Source: Phenylobacterium sp. (GTDB lineage Bacteria; Pseudomonadota; Alphaproteobacteria; Caulobacterales; Caulobacteraceae). Taken from it: DNA of 63,273 nt. Location: positions 1 through 63,273 of the forward strand of contig NZ_JACESE010000019.1 of assembly GCF_013911965.1 (NCBI RefSeq), in the 5' to 3' direction. The notes under the pieces are model-generated. The model was not told the DNA's origin and did not search any database. It saw only the letters and a list, made by a program, of their open reading frames with translations. This document shows, piece after piece, positions 25,911 through 34,147 of this stretch. The stretch's first letter is position 1. Every line of letters begins with the position of its first letter. The translations under genes were made by a program, and so were the position numbers.

Positions 25911-26819
25911 TTAGGCCCCCTTGTCGAGCTGCCGGGAGATGGCGTTCATCAGCTCAGCGATAAACCCTTCCGTACGGGCGCCGTAGGCGGAAATGCGGGT
26001 CTGGAAGTAGTTATAGAAGATAACCGACGGGATAGCGGCGAACAGACCCATGCCGGTCGCCAGCAGGGCTTCGGCGATGCCGGGCGCCACGACGGCCAGG
26101 TTGGTCGTGTTGGTGTTCGCGATGCCGATGAACGAGTACATGATCCCGTACACCGTACCGAACAGACCGATGAACGGACCGTTGGAGCCGACGGACGCCA
26201 GGAACTGCATGCCGCTCGACAGACGCTTGGTCAGCGAGGCCTGCACGCCGCCCACGGCGGACATGGCGCGGGTGATGGTGGTTTCGCGGTGCTCGCCGGT
26301 GACGCTCAGGCCCGCCTGACGCGACACTTCGACTTCCTGCACGGCCGCAGCGGCCATGTCGGCCAGCGGGTTGCCTTCGAACTCGTCCGACATGGCGACG
26401 CGGCCGATGTCGTTGATGTTCTTCGAGCCGCGGAACGCTTCGAGGAAGCGGTTGGTCTGACGCTCCAGGCCGCCGAACTCGATCAGCTTCGTGATCAGCA
26501 GGGTCCAGGAGAAGATCGACGCCAGGGCCAGACCGATGAGCACGGCCTTACCGACGGGCTGGGCGTCGATGAACATCTGCATGATGGTCAGTTCGCCAGC
26601 ATGCTCGATCTCGGTCGGAGCGGCTTCTTCGGCCGGCGCTTCCGCCGCGGGGGCGGCTTCGGCCGGAGCAGCTTCGCCTTCGGCCGCGGGATCGGCCGGA
26701 GCCTCGGCGGCGGCCGGATCAGCCGGAGCCGCGTCTTGCGCGAACGCCGGCGCGCCCATCACCAGCGCAGCCGCGCCAATGAGAGCGATGAGGGGGGTCT
26801 TCCGTTTATTGTCGAGCAT
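25911..26819 (-). CDS. exbB: MotA/TolQ/ExbB family proton channel protein
   Basis: A 302-aa membrane protein, the stator-like channel subunit of the Ton system. It has an N-terminal signal-like segment ending at AFAQD, an Ala/Pro/Glu-rich linker (about residues 28-75), then a TM at 93-110 and two further TMs (about 205-265). Conserved VGSNGPFIGLFGTVYGIM is the family hallmark. The signal peptide plus acidic linker is an extended N-terminus typical of Caulobacterales ExbB. First gene of the operon; the promoter must lie in the 700-bp gap upstream. Confidence 0.94.
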   Translation of the reverse strand: MLDNKRKTPLIALIGAAALVMGAPAFAQDAAPADPAAAEAPADPAAEGEAAPAEAAPAAEAPAEEAAPTEIEHAGELTIMQMFIDAQPVGKAVLIGLALASIFSWTLLITKLIEFGGLERQTNRFLEAFRGSKNINDIGRVAMSDEFEGNPLADMAAAAVQEVEVSRQAGLSVTGEHRETTITRAMSAVGGVQASLTKRLSSGMQFLASVGSNGPFIGLFGTVYGIMYSFIGIANTNTTNLAVVAPGIAEALLATGMGLFAAIPSVIFYNYFQTRISAYGARTEGFIAELMNAISRQLDKGA

Positions 26820-27519
26820 CTGTCGCCAGTTCCTAATGGTCTAGCACGTTTGGACCGAGGGTCGTCGCGCGAGAGCGTCTCCACCCTAGTTGAACAAGCC
26901 CGGCGCGGACATCGTTAGAACGACCTCCGGCCGGAACCGCTTTCGCTGCACCCGACCCGTAGCGCCCGATTTCCACAATCCTGTGAAAATGAGCGCCCCG
27001 ATTGGGCGAGGCGAGACCGTATCCCAGAGGAACACGGACCCTCACCGCAAAGTTAGACGTGCGGCGAGGCTCCTTTGGCAACCCCCAAACGGAGCGTCAA
27101 GTGGCGTCAACCTCAGCTAACCGCTGATAACCGCTTCCGAAATCCGGGTACTGCTGCAGCGCACAACATGAACCGCCAGCATTACTTGGCGTAATTCAAC
27201 TGGTCGACGAAAAGTAATGCTGCAGTGCAGCATGCGCGACCGAACGACGGTCGGCCAATATGGCGGGAATCTGGCGAGAATCGACGCCGTCGCGCTTAGC
27301 TTTTGCGCACTCGCAACGTCGGGGCGGCAAATGGGCGGGCCTCCGCCGCCAGTCAAGCCGGCGACGCCGCCATCGCCCGAATTCGCTTCAGCCTGTCACC
27401 GATTTGTCGCGCCCGATGTGAGCCAGATCAAACGGCCAGTGGGCTGGGGAAGCGGGAGCGGGCTTTCGTGCGGTCCCGGACGCTTCCCGAACCGCCCTTG
27501 ATCGTGCGACCTTCACCTC
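26820..27519. other. 700-bp intergenic region with palindrome cluster
   Basis: No convincing gene on either strand. It separates divergent exbB (start 26819) and the hydrolase (start 27520). Base composition is less GC-biased than the flanks. The notable content is the palindrome cluster at 27178-27233, described separately. The gap is long enough for two promoters and regulatory sites or a small RNA; no known RNA family is recognised. Confidence 0.6.
27178..27233. promoter_or_regulatory. nested inverted repeats, candidate regulator binding region
   Basis: Three symmetrical elements overlap. AGCATTACTT (27178-27187) is an exact inverted copy of AAGTAATGCT (27212-27221), 24 bases apart. Within the left arm ATTAC-TTGGC-GTAAT (27181-27195) is a short palindrome. 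The right arm runs into ATGCTGCAGTGCAGCAT (27217-27233), perfect 8-base arms around one base. The region lies 360 bp upstream of exbB and 290 bp upstream of the hydrolase start. Confidence 0.5.
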
Positions 27520-28167
27520 ATGTCGCGCGATGTGGTCATCATTCCCGGTCTTGCCAGATTGCCGTCCGAGCTGTCGGCCTACGCAGACCTGGGCCGCATC
27601 ATTCCCCTACCAGGGCAGGGCGCGCCGGTCCTTCCGGAGATGACCTTCGCCGGCATCGTTTCCAGCCTGCGCTTGCAGATACCTGCGGGCGCGTTCGTCG
27701 TGGGGGAGAGCCTTGGCGGGCTCATCGCCCTCGGACTGCCAAACCCCGTGCTGGCGATTGACCCGCCTCTGACGACAAGCAAGCAATGGGCGCTCCAGAT
27801 CGCTGCGCGCGACATGGCGCGGCGGATCGCAAAGCGTCCCTTCGACGACCTCCTCGCCAACGTGTTCGGCTACATGCCGGACGGCGGGCTTGAGGAGCGA
27901 ATCTATTACGGCCTGCTCGAACGACGCCAGCCGACGCACATTTTGACTGGGGACCTGCCGCTCTTCCCCGGTCATCTGCCCGTGCCGCAGCCCTGCTTGC
28001 TCGACGATGTCGACCGCTACATGCTGCAGCGCGCGGGCGTCCCGGTTCACCAGATATCCGGCCCCCACGCCCTGATGGATGCCAACCCTGCAGCCGTTCG
28101 TCAGGTGATCCTCGAGGTTCGGGAAGCCCTTCAGGGCGCCCTTGAAGGTCACAACAGCGGCGATTGA
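27520..28167 (+). CDS. alpha/beta-fold hydrolase, small
   Basis: A 215-aa soluble protein. The nucleophile elbow is VVGESLGGLIAL near residues 60-71 (GxSxG with Ser in GESLGG), the opening VVIIPGLARLPSEL fits the first beta strand, and the catalytic His may be in ISGPHALMDANP near 185. It is shorter than typical lipases. Substrate unknown. It stands alone between the intergenic palindromes and tRNA-Phe. Confidence 0.7.
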   Translation: MSRDVVIIPGLARLPSELSAYADLGRIIPLPGQGAPVLPEMTFAGIVSSLRLQIPAGAFVVGESLGGLIALGLPNPVLAIDPPLTTSKQWALQIAARDMARRIAKRPFDDLLANVFGYMPDGGLEERIYYGLLERRQPTHILTGDLPLFPGHLPVPQPCLLDDVDRYMLQRAGVPVHQISGPHALMDANPAAVRQVILEVREALQGALEGHNSGD

Positions 28168-28258
28168 AAACTGAGGCCCGATTGGGCGGGGTGCGAAGCG
28201 CGATAAGAACGCTTCCGTCCCGATGGGGAGGTCGCTTCGCAAAGTCTCATGGGAAGGA

Positions 28259-28334
28259 TGGTGCCTGGGGGCGGATTCGAACCACCGACACGCGGATTTT
28301 CAATCCGCTGCTCTACCAACTGAGCTACCCAGGC
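28259..28334 (-). tRNA. tRNA-Phe (GAA)
   Basis: A 76-nt tRNA with encoded CCA. Acceptor GCCTGGG pairs with CCCAGGC, the D-stem is GCTC/GAGC, the anticodon stem is GCGGA/TCCGC with loop TTGAAAA (anticodon GAA), and the T-stem is GGTGG/CCGCC. It lies 75 bases past the yacG stop on the same strand. Confidence 0.97.
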
Positions 28335-28409
28335 GTAGGCCGCCGACGCGGGAGCCGCGTCTATAAAAGAGCCGTCCGCCGAAGTCCAGCGCTGTGCGAC
28401 GGCTTCTTT

Positions 28410-28577
28410 TCAGCGCTCTTCGTCATCCTCGCCGACCTCGTCCTCCTCGGCCGCAGGAAGGGCGTAGCCGCCGGAAAACCACCGCTGCAGATCGACGTCG
28501 GCGCAGCGTTTCGAGCAGAAGGGGCGGATGGCCGGATCGGTCGGCTTGCCGCAGATCGGGCACTTGGGGCGGCTCAT
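28410..28577 (-). CDS. yacG: DNA gyrase inhibitor YacG-type zinc protein
   Basis: A 55-aa protein. The zinc knuckle is C6-P-I-C9 and C21-S-K-R-C25, followed by DLQRWFSGGYALP, the characteristic YacG (DUF329) sequence, and an acidic tail. YacG inhibits DNA gyrase in E. coli. Its ATG overlaps the stop of the RNase E/G gene (ATGA, 28574-28577), so it is translationally coupled. Last gene of the housekeeping block. Confidence 0.92.
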   Translation of the reverse strand: MSRPKCPICGKPTDPAIRPFCSKRCADVDLQRWFSGGYALPAAEEDEVGEDDEER

Positions 28578-29614
28578 GATGCGCTGACCTCGAACGCCTC
28601 ACGCCCCCGCCCCGCCTCGGGCGAAACCTCAAAACGGCGACCGATCCTTCCGGCCAGGCTCTCGAGAAGCGGCGCGGCCGCCTCGGCCACGGCCGGAGCG
28701 CATCGCACCTGAAGCCGCGCGCCGGGATTGGCCGCCGCCTCGGCCTCCATCCGCCGGATCAGGCGCTGGGCGAGGCTGCGGTCGGTCAGCCGGCCGCCGG
28801 CGTCGCAGAGCGTGTCGAGCACCGGCGCCGCGCGGCGCGGCACGGTCAGCTCGATCGTCCCGAACCGGCTGACCGGCCCGATGGCCACGCCGGGATTGTC
28901 CGGCTGGAAGGCGGCGCGCATGGCGTTCATCAGCGCCGTGCCGTCATGGCCGCGGCCGGCCAGGTCGAACACCACCAGTCCCCCCTGCCCCTTCAGCCTC
29001 AGAAGCCGCGCGCCCTCGGTGATCGCCGCCAGATTGGCCTGGCGGGTGACGCGCTTCACCTCCGCGCCCTTGCGGTCGCCCACATCGACGTCGATCGAGG
29101 TCAGAGCCCGCGTCGTCTCGATGGCGATCGTCCCTCCGCCCGGCAGCGGATGGACCGTCTGCAGCGCCTCGGCCTCGGCCTCATCGGCCAGGGCGCGGGC
29201 CTCGGGGCCGGTGACGGGATCCTCGTCGCCGACGAAACCGGCGAGAACCTCGGTCAGATCCGGCGCCTGGGCGAGCAGGGCCGGCTCCCCCTGGGCGGGC
29301 CCAAGCGCCCGCAGGGTGGCGAGCTTCCCGGCGCGCGGCTCGACGCGGATCTCCACCTCCAGCGCCTCGCCCTGGCGAGGCCGGGCGTCCGGCTTGAAGG
29401 GGAGGATGGCCTCGGCGCCCTCGCCCAGGTCGAGGAAGGCGATCCCCAGCTGCGGCTCCACATGCCGCACCCGGGCGCGCAGGCGGGCGCCCAGACGCAG
29501 CCGCTGGGGCGCGTCGTCGCGGACGACGAAGAGGCGTTCAGGACGATCGTCGAGGAGCACCCCGCCCCGGGTTTCCCCGAGGCCGCGGTCGATGAAGCTG
29601 GCGCGTCGGCTCAT
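28574..29614 (-). CDS. ribonuclease E/G family protein (short form)
   Basis: A 346-aa RNase E/G-like protein. An S1-like segment lies near the N-terminus (RLRARVRHVEPQLGIAFLDLGEGAEAILPF), and the catalytic core has GGTIAIETTRALTSIDVDVG (metal-binding Asp in SIDV) and VVFDLAGRGHDG, the equivalents of the RNase E active-site aspartates. It is shorter than RNase G and lacks the usual zinc-link and C-terminal scaffold. Probably a 5'-end-sensing endonuclease for RNA processing, but the short form is not well characterised. Coupled to yacG and overlapping maf by 4 bases. Confidence 0.85.
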   Translation of the reverse strand: MSRRASFIDRGLGETRGGVLLDDRPERLFVVRDDAPQRLRLGARLRARVRHVEPQLGIAFLDLGEGAEAILPFKPDARPRQGEALEVEIRVEPRAGKLATLRALGPAQGEPALLAQAPDLTEVLAGFVGDEDPVTGPEARALADEAEAEALQTVHPLPGGGTIAIETTRALTSIDVDVGDRKGAEVKRVTRQANLAAITEGARLLRLKGQGGLVVFDLAGRGHDGTALMNAMRAAFQPDNPGVAIGPVSRFGTIELTVPRRAAPVLDTLCDAGGRLTDRSLAQRLIRRMEAEAAANPGARLQVRCAPAVAEAAAPLLESLAGRIGRRFEVSPEAGRGREAFEVSAS

Positions 29615-30201
29615 GCGCCCTGATAGCCCAGTCCGCGCAGCAGGTTGAGCGTTTCATAGAGGGGAAGCCCGACAACCGCCGGATAGGAGCCCTGCAACGA
29701 GGTCACGAACGCCCCGGCTCGGCCCTGGATTCCATAGCCGCCCGCCTTGCCGAGCCCCTCGCGGTTGGCGACGTAGGCGTCGATCTCGAAGGCGTCCAGT
29801 CGCTTGAAGCGGAGCCTAGTCTCGACGAGCCGCGAAGCGTGCCGCTCGCCGGGCGCGGCCACGGCGACGCCGGTGTAGACCCGGTGCGACCGTCCGGAGA
29901 GCAGGCGCAGGCAGGCGCGGACTTCGGCGTCGTCTTCCGCCTTGGGCAGGATGCGCCGCCCCACGGCTACCACCGTGTCGGCGGCCAGGACGAGGGCGTC
30001 GGGGTGGGCCGGCGCAAGCGCCGCGGCCTTTTCCCGGGCCAGGCGCTCGGCCAGGGCGCGCGGGGTCTCGCCAGACCTCGGCGCCTCGTCGATGTTCGAC
30101 GCCATGACCAGGTCGGGGGTGACGCCGATCTGGTTGAGCAGATCCAGCCGACGCGGACTGGCCGAGGCCAGCACCAGGCGCGGTGAGTGCGGAGAAGCCA
30201 A
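29611..30201 (-). CDS. maf: Maf family nucleotide pyrophosphatase
   Basis: A 196-aa house-cleaning enzyme that hydrolyses non-canonical or modified nucleoside triphosphates (m7GTP, dTTP or UTP classes). The signature LVLASASPRRLDLL is at residues 8-21 and ADTVVAVGRRILPKAED follows near 74. Overlaps the RNase gene start by 4 bases and follows infA at 17 bases, part of the conserved alphaproteobacterial block. Confidence 0.93.
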   Translation of the reverse strand: MASPHSPRLVLASASPRRLDLLNQIGVTPDLVMASNIDEAPRSGETPRALAERLAREKAAALAPAHPDALVLAADTVVAVGRRILPKAEDDAEVRACLRLLSGRSHRVYTGVAVAAPGERHASRLVETRLRFKRLDAFEIDAYVANREGLGKAGGYGIQGRAGAFVTSLQGSYPAVVGLPLYETLNLLRGLGYQGA

Positions 30202-30218
30202 TGGACCGCCGGACCTGC

Positions 30219-30437
30219 TCAGCGGACCCGGAAGGTGATCCGGCCCTTCGTGAGATCGTAGGGGGTCATCTCGACGAGGACCTTGTCCCCGACCGCCACG
30301 CGGATGCGGTTCTTGCGCATCTTGCCGGCGGTGTGGGCGATGATCTCGTGATCGTTTTCGAGCTTCACGCGGAACATGGCGTTGGGCAGCACCTCGCTGA
30401 CCACGCCCGGGAACTCCAGCAGTTCTTCCTTCGCCAT
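30219..30437 (-). CDS. infA: translation initiation factor IF-1
   Basis: A 72-aa S1/OB-fold protein that binds the A site of the 30S subunit during initiation. [18 protein letters not shown] opens it and [14 protein letters not shown] ends it, both family hallmarks. The start at 30437 gives the standard length. A perfect TATAAT lies about 80 bases upstream (30513-30518). A second, diverged infA is present at 54645-54914. Confidence 0.97.
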   Translation of the reverse strand: MAKEELLEFPGVVSEVLPNAMFRVKLENDHEIIAHTAGKMRKNRIRVAVGDKVLVEMTPYDLTKGRITFRVR

Positions 30438-30512
30438 GCAGGCTCCATGGGCGGCGAACACCTAAACGAAAGGCCCGCGCCGGGAATCGGGCCGCGAGCC
30501 GTTCGCCTGCAA

Positions 30513-30518
30513 ATTATA
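30513..30518 (-). promoter_or_regulatory. possible -10 element upstream of infA
   Basis: On the minus strand TATAAT stands within CGGTATAATTT in a short AT-rich patch between the phosphatase gene and infA, 76 bases upstream of the infA start. No good -35 hexamer was found at 16-18 bases. In a genome this GC-rich the exact hexamer is notable, and an internal promoter for infA would make sense. Confidence 0.35.
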
Positions 30519-30550
30519 CCGTAGCTTCCTGAGGCCGGTAGGCGCCGCCG

Positions 30551-31009
30551 TCAAGCGCTTCCGAAGCGCTCGCGAAGCCTTGCGGCCAGGGCGTTGCGCA
30601 CGTCCCGATAGGCCTCCAGCCGGTGCTCGCGCGAGCCGCCCGCCAGGGTCGGGTCGTGGGTCGGCCAGTACTCGATGTCGACCGCGCGGTGACGCGTGAG
30701 CTCGACGGCGCGGTGCTGGGCCTCCGGCGTCAGGGAGATGACAAGGTCGAACGAGCCGTCCTCCAGTTCGTCGAAGGTCTTGGGCGTGTGGCGGGACAGG
30801 TCGCAGCCGATCTCGGCCATCACCGCCTCGACGAAGGGGTCGGCGCCTTCGGCCCCCTCCTCGGCCTTCAGGCCGCAGCTGTCGACGAACACCCGATCGC
30901 CCAGCATCTTCTTCAGAAGCGCCTCGGCCATGGGCGAGCGCACCCGATTGAAGTTGCAGGCGAACAGGACGGCGCCGGGCAGCGGCGGCGGGTCGGACTC
31001 CGAAGCCAT
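30551..31009 (-). CDS. low molecular weight phosphatase family protein
   Basis: A 152-aa LMW-PTP/arsenate-reductase-like enzyme. The P-loop C-x5-R is CNFNRVRS near residues 18-25, and the general-acid region is WPTHDPTLAGG near 124 (the DP motif of the family). It lies between UPF0262 (5 bases upstream) and infA, an arrangement conserved in Alphaproteobacteria. Substrate (protein tyrosine or small phosphate ester) unknown. Confidence 0.87.
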   Translation of the reverse strand: MASESDPPPLPGAVLFACNFNRVRSPMAEALLKKMLGDRVFVDSCGLKAEEGAEGADPFVEAVMAEIGCDLSRHTPKTFDELEDGSFDLVISLTPEAQHRAVELTRHRAVDIEYWPTHDPTLAGGSREHRLEAYRDVRNALAARLRERFGSA

Positions 31010-31014
31010 CGGGT

Positions 31015-31494
31015 TCAGGTCCGGTGGTGCAGGGCGCAGATGAGGGTGAAGAGCCGCCGCGCCGTGTCGAGATCGGTCTCGATCTTGCCCGACAGCCGGG
31101 TGCGCAGAAGCTCGGAGGCCTCGTTGTGCAGGCCGCGGCGCCCCATGTCCAAGGCCTCGATCTGCTGCGGCGTCGCGTTGCGGATGGCCTGGTAGTAGCT
31201 CTCGCAGATGAGGAAGTAGTCCTTGATCAGCGCCCGGAACGGCGAGAGCGACAGGATGTGGCGCTTCTCATAGCCGGGCCCCCGGACGTCGAGCACGAGG
31301 CGGTTCTCCATCAGCCCCATGCGCAGGTCGTAGGGACCGCCCTCCGCCCCCTCGGGCGCGAAGTGGTTCTCCTCCAGCAGGTCGAAGATAGCGATCTGCC
31401 GTTCCTGCTCCTGGTCGCGCGAGATCGCGCCGAGGGATTCCTCGTCGATCTCGACGCTCTGCAGGCGGTGGTTGTTCGGGTCGTCGTCGGCCAT
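31015..31494 (-). CDS. UPF0262 family protein
   Basis: A 159-aa conserved alphaproteobacterial protein of unknown function. Hallmark stretches are [49 protein letters not shown] (read as [10 protein letters not shown] then [12 protein letters not shown]) and [13 protein letters not shown]. The start at 31494 is the standard one for the family. It opens the transcription unit that continues through the phosphatase, infA, maf, RNase E/G and yacG. Confidence 0.92.
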   Translation of the reverse strand: MADDDPNNHRLQSVEIDEESLGAISRDQEQERQIAIFDLLEENHFAPEGAEGGPYDLRMGLMENRLVLDVRGPGYEKRHILSLSPFRALIKDYFLICESYYQAIRNATPQQIEALDMGRRGLHNEASELLRTRLSGKIETDLDTARRLFTLICALHHRT

Positions 31495-31576
31495 GACGCT
31501 CGGGCGAAGTTCTTGCCCAAGCTTTATTGCAAACCACCCCGTGCCGTCATCCCTGCCGGACATCCCCGTGCGCGCG

Positions 31577-31606
31577 AAAAAGCCCCCGCCGCGATGCGAC
31601 GGGGGC
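31577..31606 (-). terminator. intrinsic terminator after the SH3 protein gene
   Basis: On the minus strand a stem of 11 bp (one G-U) between 31596-31606 and 31582-31592 with loop ATC is followed by TTTTTC. It lies 24 bases past the stop of the SH3 gene and separates it from the UPF0262 operon. Confidence 0.85.
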
Positions 31607-31629
31607 CAATTGCGGCGCGGAGGCCGGGA

Positions 31630-32259
31630 TCAGTAGCGGTAGTTGGCGTAGCGGTAGCCTTCCGGCTGCACATAGGCGCCGTGGACATAGCCCACGCCGA
31701 CGCCGTTCTGGCCCACCAGGACCCAGTCCGAGCCCCGAACCTGGGCCAGGGCTTCGAATCGTTCGCCGGCGCGAAGCTGGCCGACGCGGGCGCTGCCGGT
31801 GGTCGGGGCGGCGCGCAGGTTCACCGTGGTGCGCGCCACCATGTAGCCGCCGCCGCCATAGTAGCTGGCCGGGGCCAGACTGCGGTCGAGGCGGTAGCCG
31901 CCGTGGCTGTAGGTGGCCGGCTGGTTGTAGTCATAGCCGCGCCCCTGGGCGTAGCGGCGATCCTGGTCGTCGTGCTGCAGCTTGCAGCCGATCGCCGAGC
32001 CGGCGGCCGCGCCGACCACCGCCCCCAGGGCCGTGCCGGTCCCGCGGTCGTTCTTGGCGAGGTTCGAGCCGGCCGCGGCGCCAAGCAGCGCGCCGATCAG
32101 GGCGCCGCCTTCCTGCTTGCCGCCCGAGGCTTGGCAGCCGAGCACGCCGCCGAAGTTCTGCGCCTGGGCCGCAGGCGCCCCGACGCCCAGGACCATGGCG
32201 CTGGCCAGGACGGCCGCCGCCGCGCCGGTGGTGAATTTGGAAACAGTCTTGTTCGGCAT
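31630..32259 (-). CDS. exported glycine-zipper and SH3-domain protein
   Basis: A 209-aa secreted protein. A signal peptide ends at AAQAQ (near residue 34), then two glycine-zipper stretches (GGALIGALLGAAAGSNLA near 52-69 and GTALGAVVGAAAGSAIG near 77-93), then a Tyr-rich linker, then a bacterial SH3 domain (residues 145-200, TTVNLRAAPTTGSARVGQLRAGE). GGAGG precedes the ATG at 32259. It probably binds the cell wall or outer membrane. It sits between UPF0262 and hisD with its own terminator. Confidence 0.85.
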   Translation of the reverse strand: MPNKTVSKFTTGAAAAVLASAMVLGVGAPAAQAQNFGGVLGCQASGGKQEGGALIGALLGAAAGSNLAKNDRGTGTALGAVVGAAAGSAIGCKLQHDDQDRRYAQGRGYDYNQPATYSHGGYRLDRSLAPASYYGGGGYMVARTTVNLRAAPTTGSARVGQLRAGERFEALAQVRGSDWVLVGQNGVGVGYVHGAYVQPEGYRYANYRY

Positions 32260-32365
32260 GGGTGCGCCTCCATCAGATCGATTTCGACGGGCCATCTCGA
32301 CCCTACGAAGCGACCTTAGGCGCCCGCGCCTGAACAGGCGCCGGAACGGGCCTGACAGGAACCGT

Positions 32366-33655
32366 TCAGCTTTTCGTCTGGCCCAGGCGCAGGGCGGCGG
32401 AGCGGGCGTGGGCCGGCAGCCCCTCAGATTCCGCCAGCGCCACGGTGGCTGGCCCAAGCGCGGCGAACGCCCGCTCGTCGCACTTCACGATCGAGGTGCG
32501 CTTGATGAAGTCGTAGAGGGAAAGGCCGGAGGAGAAGCGCGCCGCCCGGCTGGTCGGCAGCACGTGGTTGGAGCCGGCCACATAGTCGCCGATGGCCTCC
32601 GGCGTCCACCGCCCCAGGAACATCGCCCCGGCATGTCGCACCCGCTCGGCCAGGGCGTCAGGATCGGCGACGGCGAACTCCACGTGCTCGGGCGCGAGCC
32701 GGTCGACCAGCGCCGGCGCCTCGTCCAGGGGGGCGATGATGATCGCGCCGTGGTCGCGCCAGGACTGGGCCGCCGCTTCCCCCGTCGACAGCGTCTTGAG
32801 CTGCGCCTCGATCTCGGCGGCGACGGCCGCGCCGAAGGCGGCGTCGTCTGTGATCAGGATGGATTGCGCGGCCGGATCGTGCTCGGCCTGGGACAGCAGG
32901 TCGGCGGCGATCCAGTCGGCGCGGTTCTGTCCGTCCGCCACGACGACGATCTCGGACGGACCGGCCAGGGCGTCGATGCCGACGACGCCATAGACCCGGC
33001 GCTTGGCCGCCGTGACGAAGGCGTTGCCCGGCCCCACGATCTTGTCCACGGGCTTGATCGGTCCGGCGCCATAGGCGAGGGCCGCCACGGCCTGGGCCCC
33101 GCCGACGCGCCAGATCTCCGTCACGCCGGCCGCCTGGGCGGCGGCCAGCACCGCCGGCTGCAGCTTGCCCGGCGGGGTGACCATGGCGATGCGCGACACG
33201 CCCGCGGCCGCAGCGGGCACGGCGTTCATCAGGACTGTGGAGGGATAGGCCGCGCGTCCGCCGGGCACATAGACGCCGACGGCCTCCAGCGGGCTCCAGC
33301 GCCAGCCCAGTTCGGCGCCGGTCTCGTCGACGAAGCGGGCGTCCGCCGGACGCTGCCGCTCGTGATAGGCGCGGATGCGTCCCGCCGCGAGTGCGATGGC
33401 CTCACGCACCTCCGGCGCGCAGGCGGCGGCGCCTTGCGCGATCTCCTCCTCGGTGACCCGCAGATTGCTCTCGTCGACCTCGGCCCGGTCAAACTGCCGC
33501 GCGAATCGCAGCACCGCCGCCAGGCCCTCGGCCTTCACTGCGGTCAGCACGTCGCGGACGATCGCCTCGACGTCTTCCGGCGTCTCGCGCCGCGCATCGG
33601 CGAAGGCGGCGAAGGTCTGGGCGAAGTCGGGCTGGGAGAAATCGAAACGGCGCAT
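32366..33655 (-). CDS. hisD: histidinol dehydrogenase
   Basis: A 429-aa zinc enzyme that oxidises L-histidinol to L-histidine with two NAD. The family features GWRWSPLEAVGVYVPGG, GPGNAFVTAAKR, GPSEIVVVADG and RLAPEHVEF (metal and catalytic His/Glu region) are all present. Length is normal. It lies 57 bases after DUF2948 on the same strand, a conserved neighbour in this class, rather than in a his operon. Confidence 0.96.
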   Translation of the reverse strand: MRRFDFSQPDFAQTFAAFADARRETPEDVEAIVRDVLTAVKAEGLAAVLRFARQFDRAEVDESNLRVTEEEIAQGAAACAPEVREAIALAAGRIRAYHERQRPADARFVDETGAELGWRWSPLEAVGVYVPGGRAAYPSTVLMNAVPAAAAGVSRIAMVTPPGKLQPAVLAAAQAAGVTEIWRVGGAQAVAALAYGAGPIKPVDKIVGPGNAFVTAAKRRVYGVVGIDALAGPSEIVVVADGQNRADWIAADLLSQAEHDPAAQSILITDDAAFGAAVAAEIEAQLKTLSTGEAAAQSWRDHGAIIIAPLDEAPALVDRLAPEHVEFAVADPDALAERVRHAGAMFLGRWTPEAIGDYVAGSNHVLPTSRAARFSSGLSLYDFIKRTSIVKCDERAFAALGPATVALAESEGLPAHARSAALRLGQTKS

Positions 33656-33712
33656 GGCGCCGCTATTTAGTGGTCCGCAGGCCGTAGCGCCATGGGGCGC
33701 GTGCTGCGGGCC

Positions 33713-34147
33713 TCAGTCCTCGTGCCGCGGGCGCCTGCGCGTCGGCCAGGGCTCCGAGACGTCGGCCATCAGAACGTCGAGACACTCGACCATCACCCGC
33801 ATTTCCCCGCCGCCGGCGAAGGTCAGCACCGCGGTCCCGCCCGGCGGCTCTTCCGCCGGCTCGAAGCCGATCGACAGCAGTTCGACGACCGCGTCGGGCG
33901 CGTCCGAGCGAAGGCGCCGCGCCTCGACGCGCTCGACCGATCCGAACTGCACCGCCGCGCGCACGCGGCGGCCGCCGCCGCACTCCCAGCAATAGCGGTT
34001 GAAGCTCAGGGTCAGCCGCCGCGCCTTCTGTTCGAAGCGAATGTCGCCGATCTTGCCCACCGCATCCTGCAGGGCCGCCGAGATGACCTGCAGGTCCCCG
34101 GCGTCCTGGGCGAGGAGCTTCAGCGGCTTGAAGACACGATCAGGCAT
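33713..34147 (-). CDS. DUF2948 family protein
   Basis: A 144-aa conserved alphaproteobacterial protein of unknown function. Hallmarks are [27 protein letters not shown] at the N-terminus and [25 protein letters not shown] near the C-terminus (given in parts: [17 protein letters not shown]). It overlaps the murA stop by 8 bases on the same strand, so translation is coupled. The murA - DUF2948 - hisD order is conserved in the class. Confidence 0.92.
   Translation of the reverse strand: MPDRVFKPLKLLAQDAGDLQVISAALQDAVGKIGDIRFEQKARRLTLSFNRYCWECGGGRRVRAAVQFGSVERVEARRLRSDAPDAVVELLSIGFEPAEEPPGGTAVLTFAGGGEMRVMVECLDVLMADVSEPWPTRRRPRHED

Noticed and set aside
27303-27761. Plus-strand frame upstream of the hydrolase
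   Set aside because: Overlaps the real hydrolase start in another frame; no homology-like pattern.
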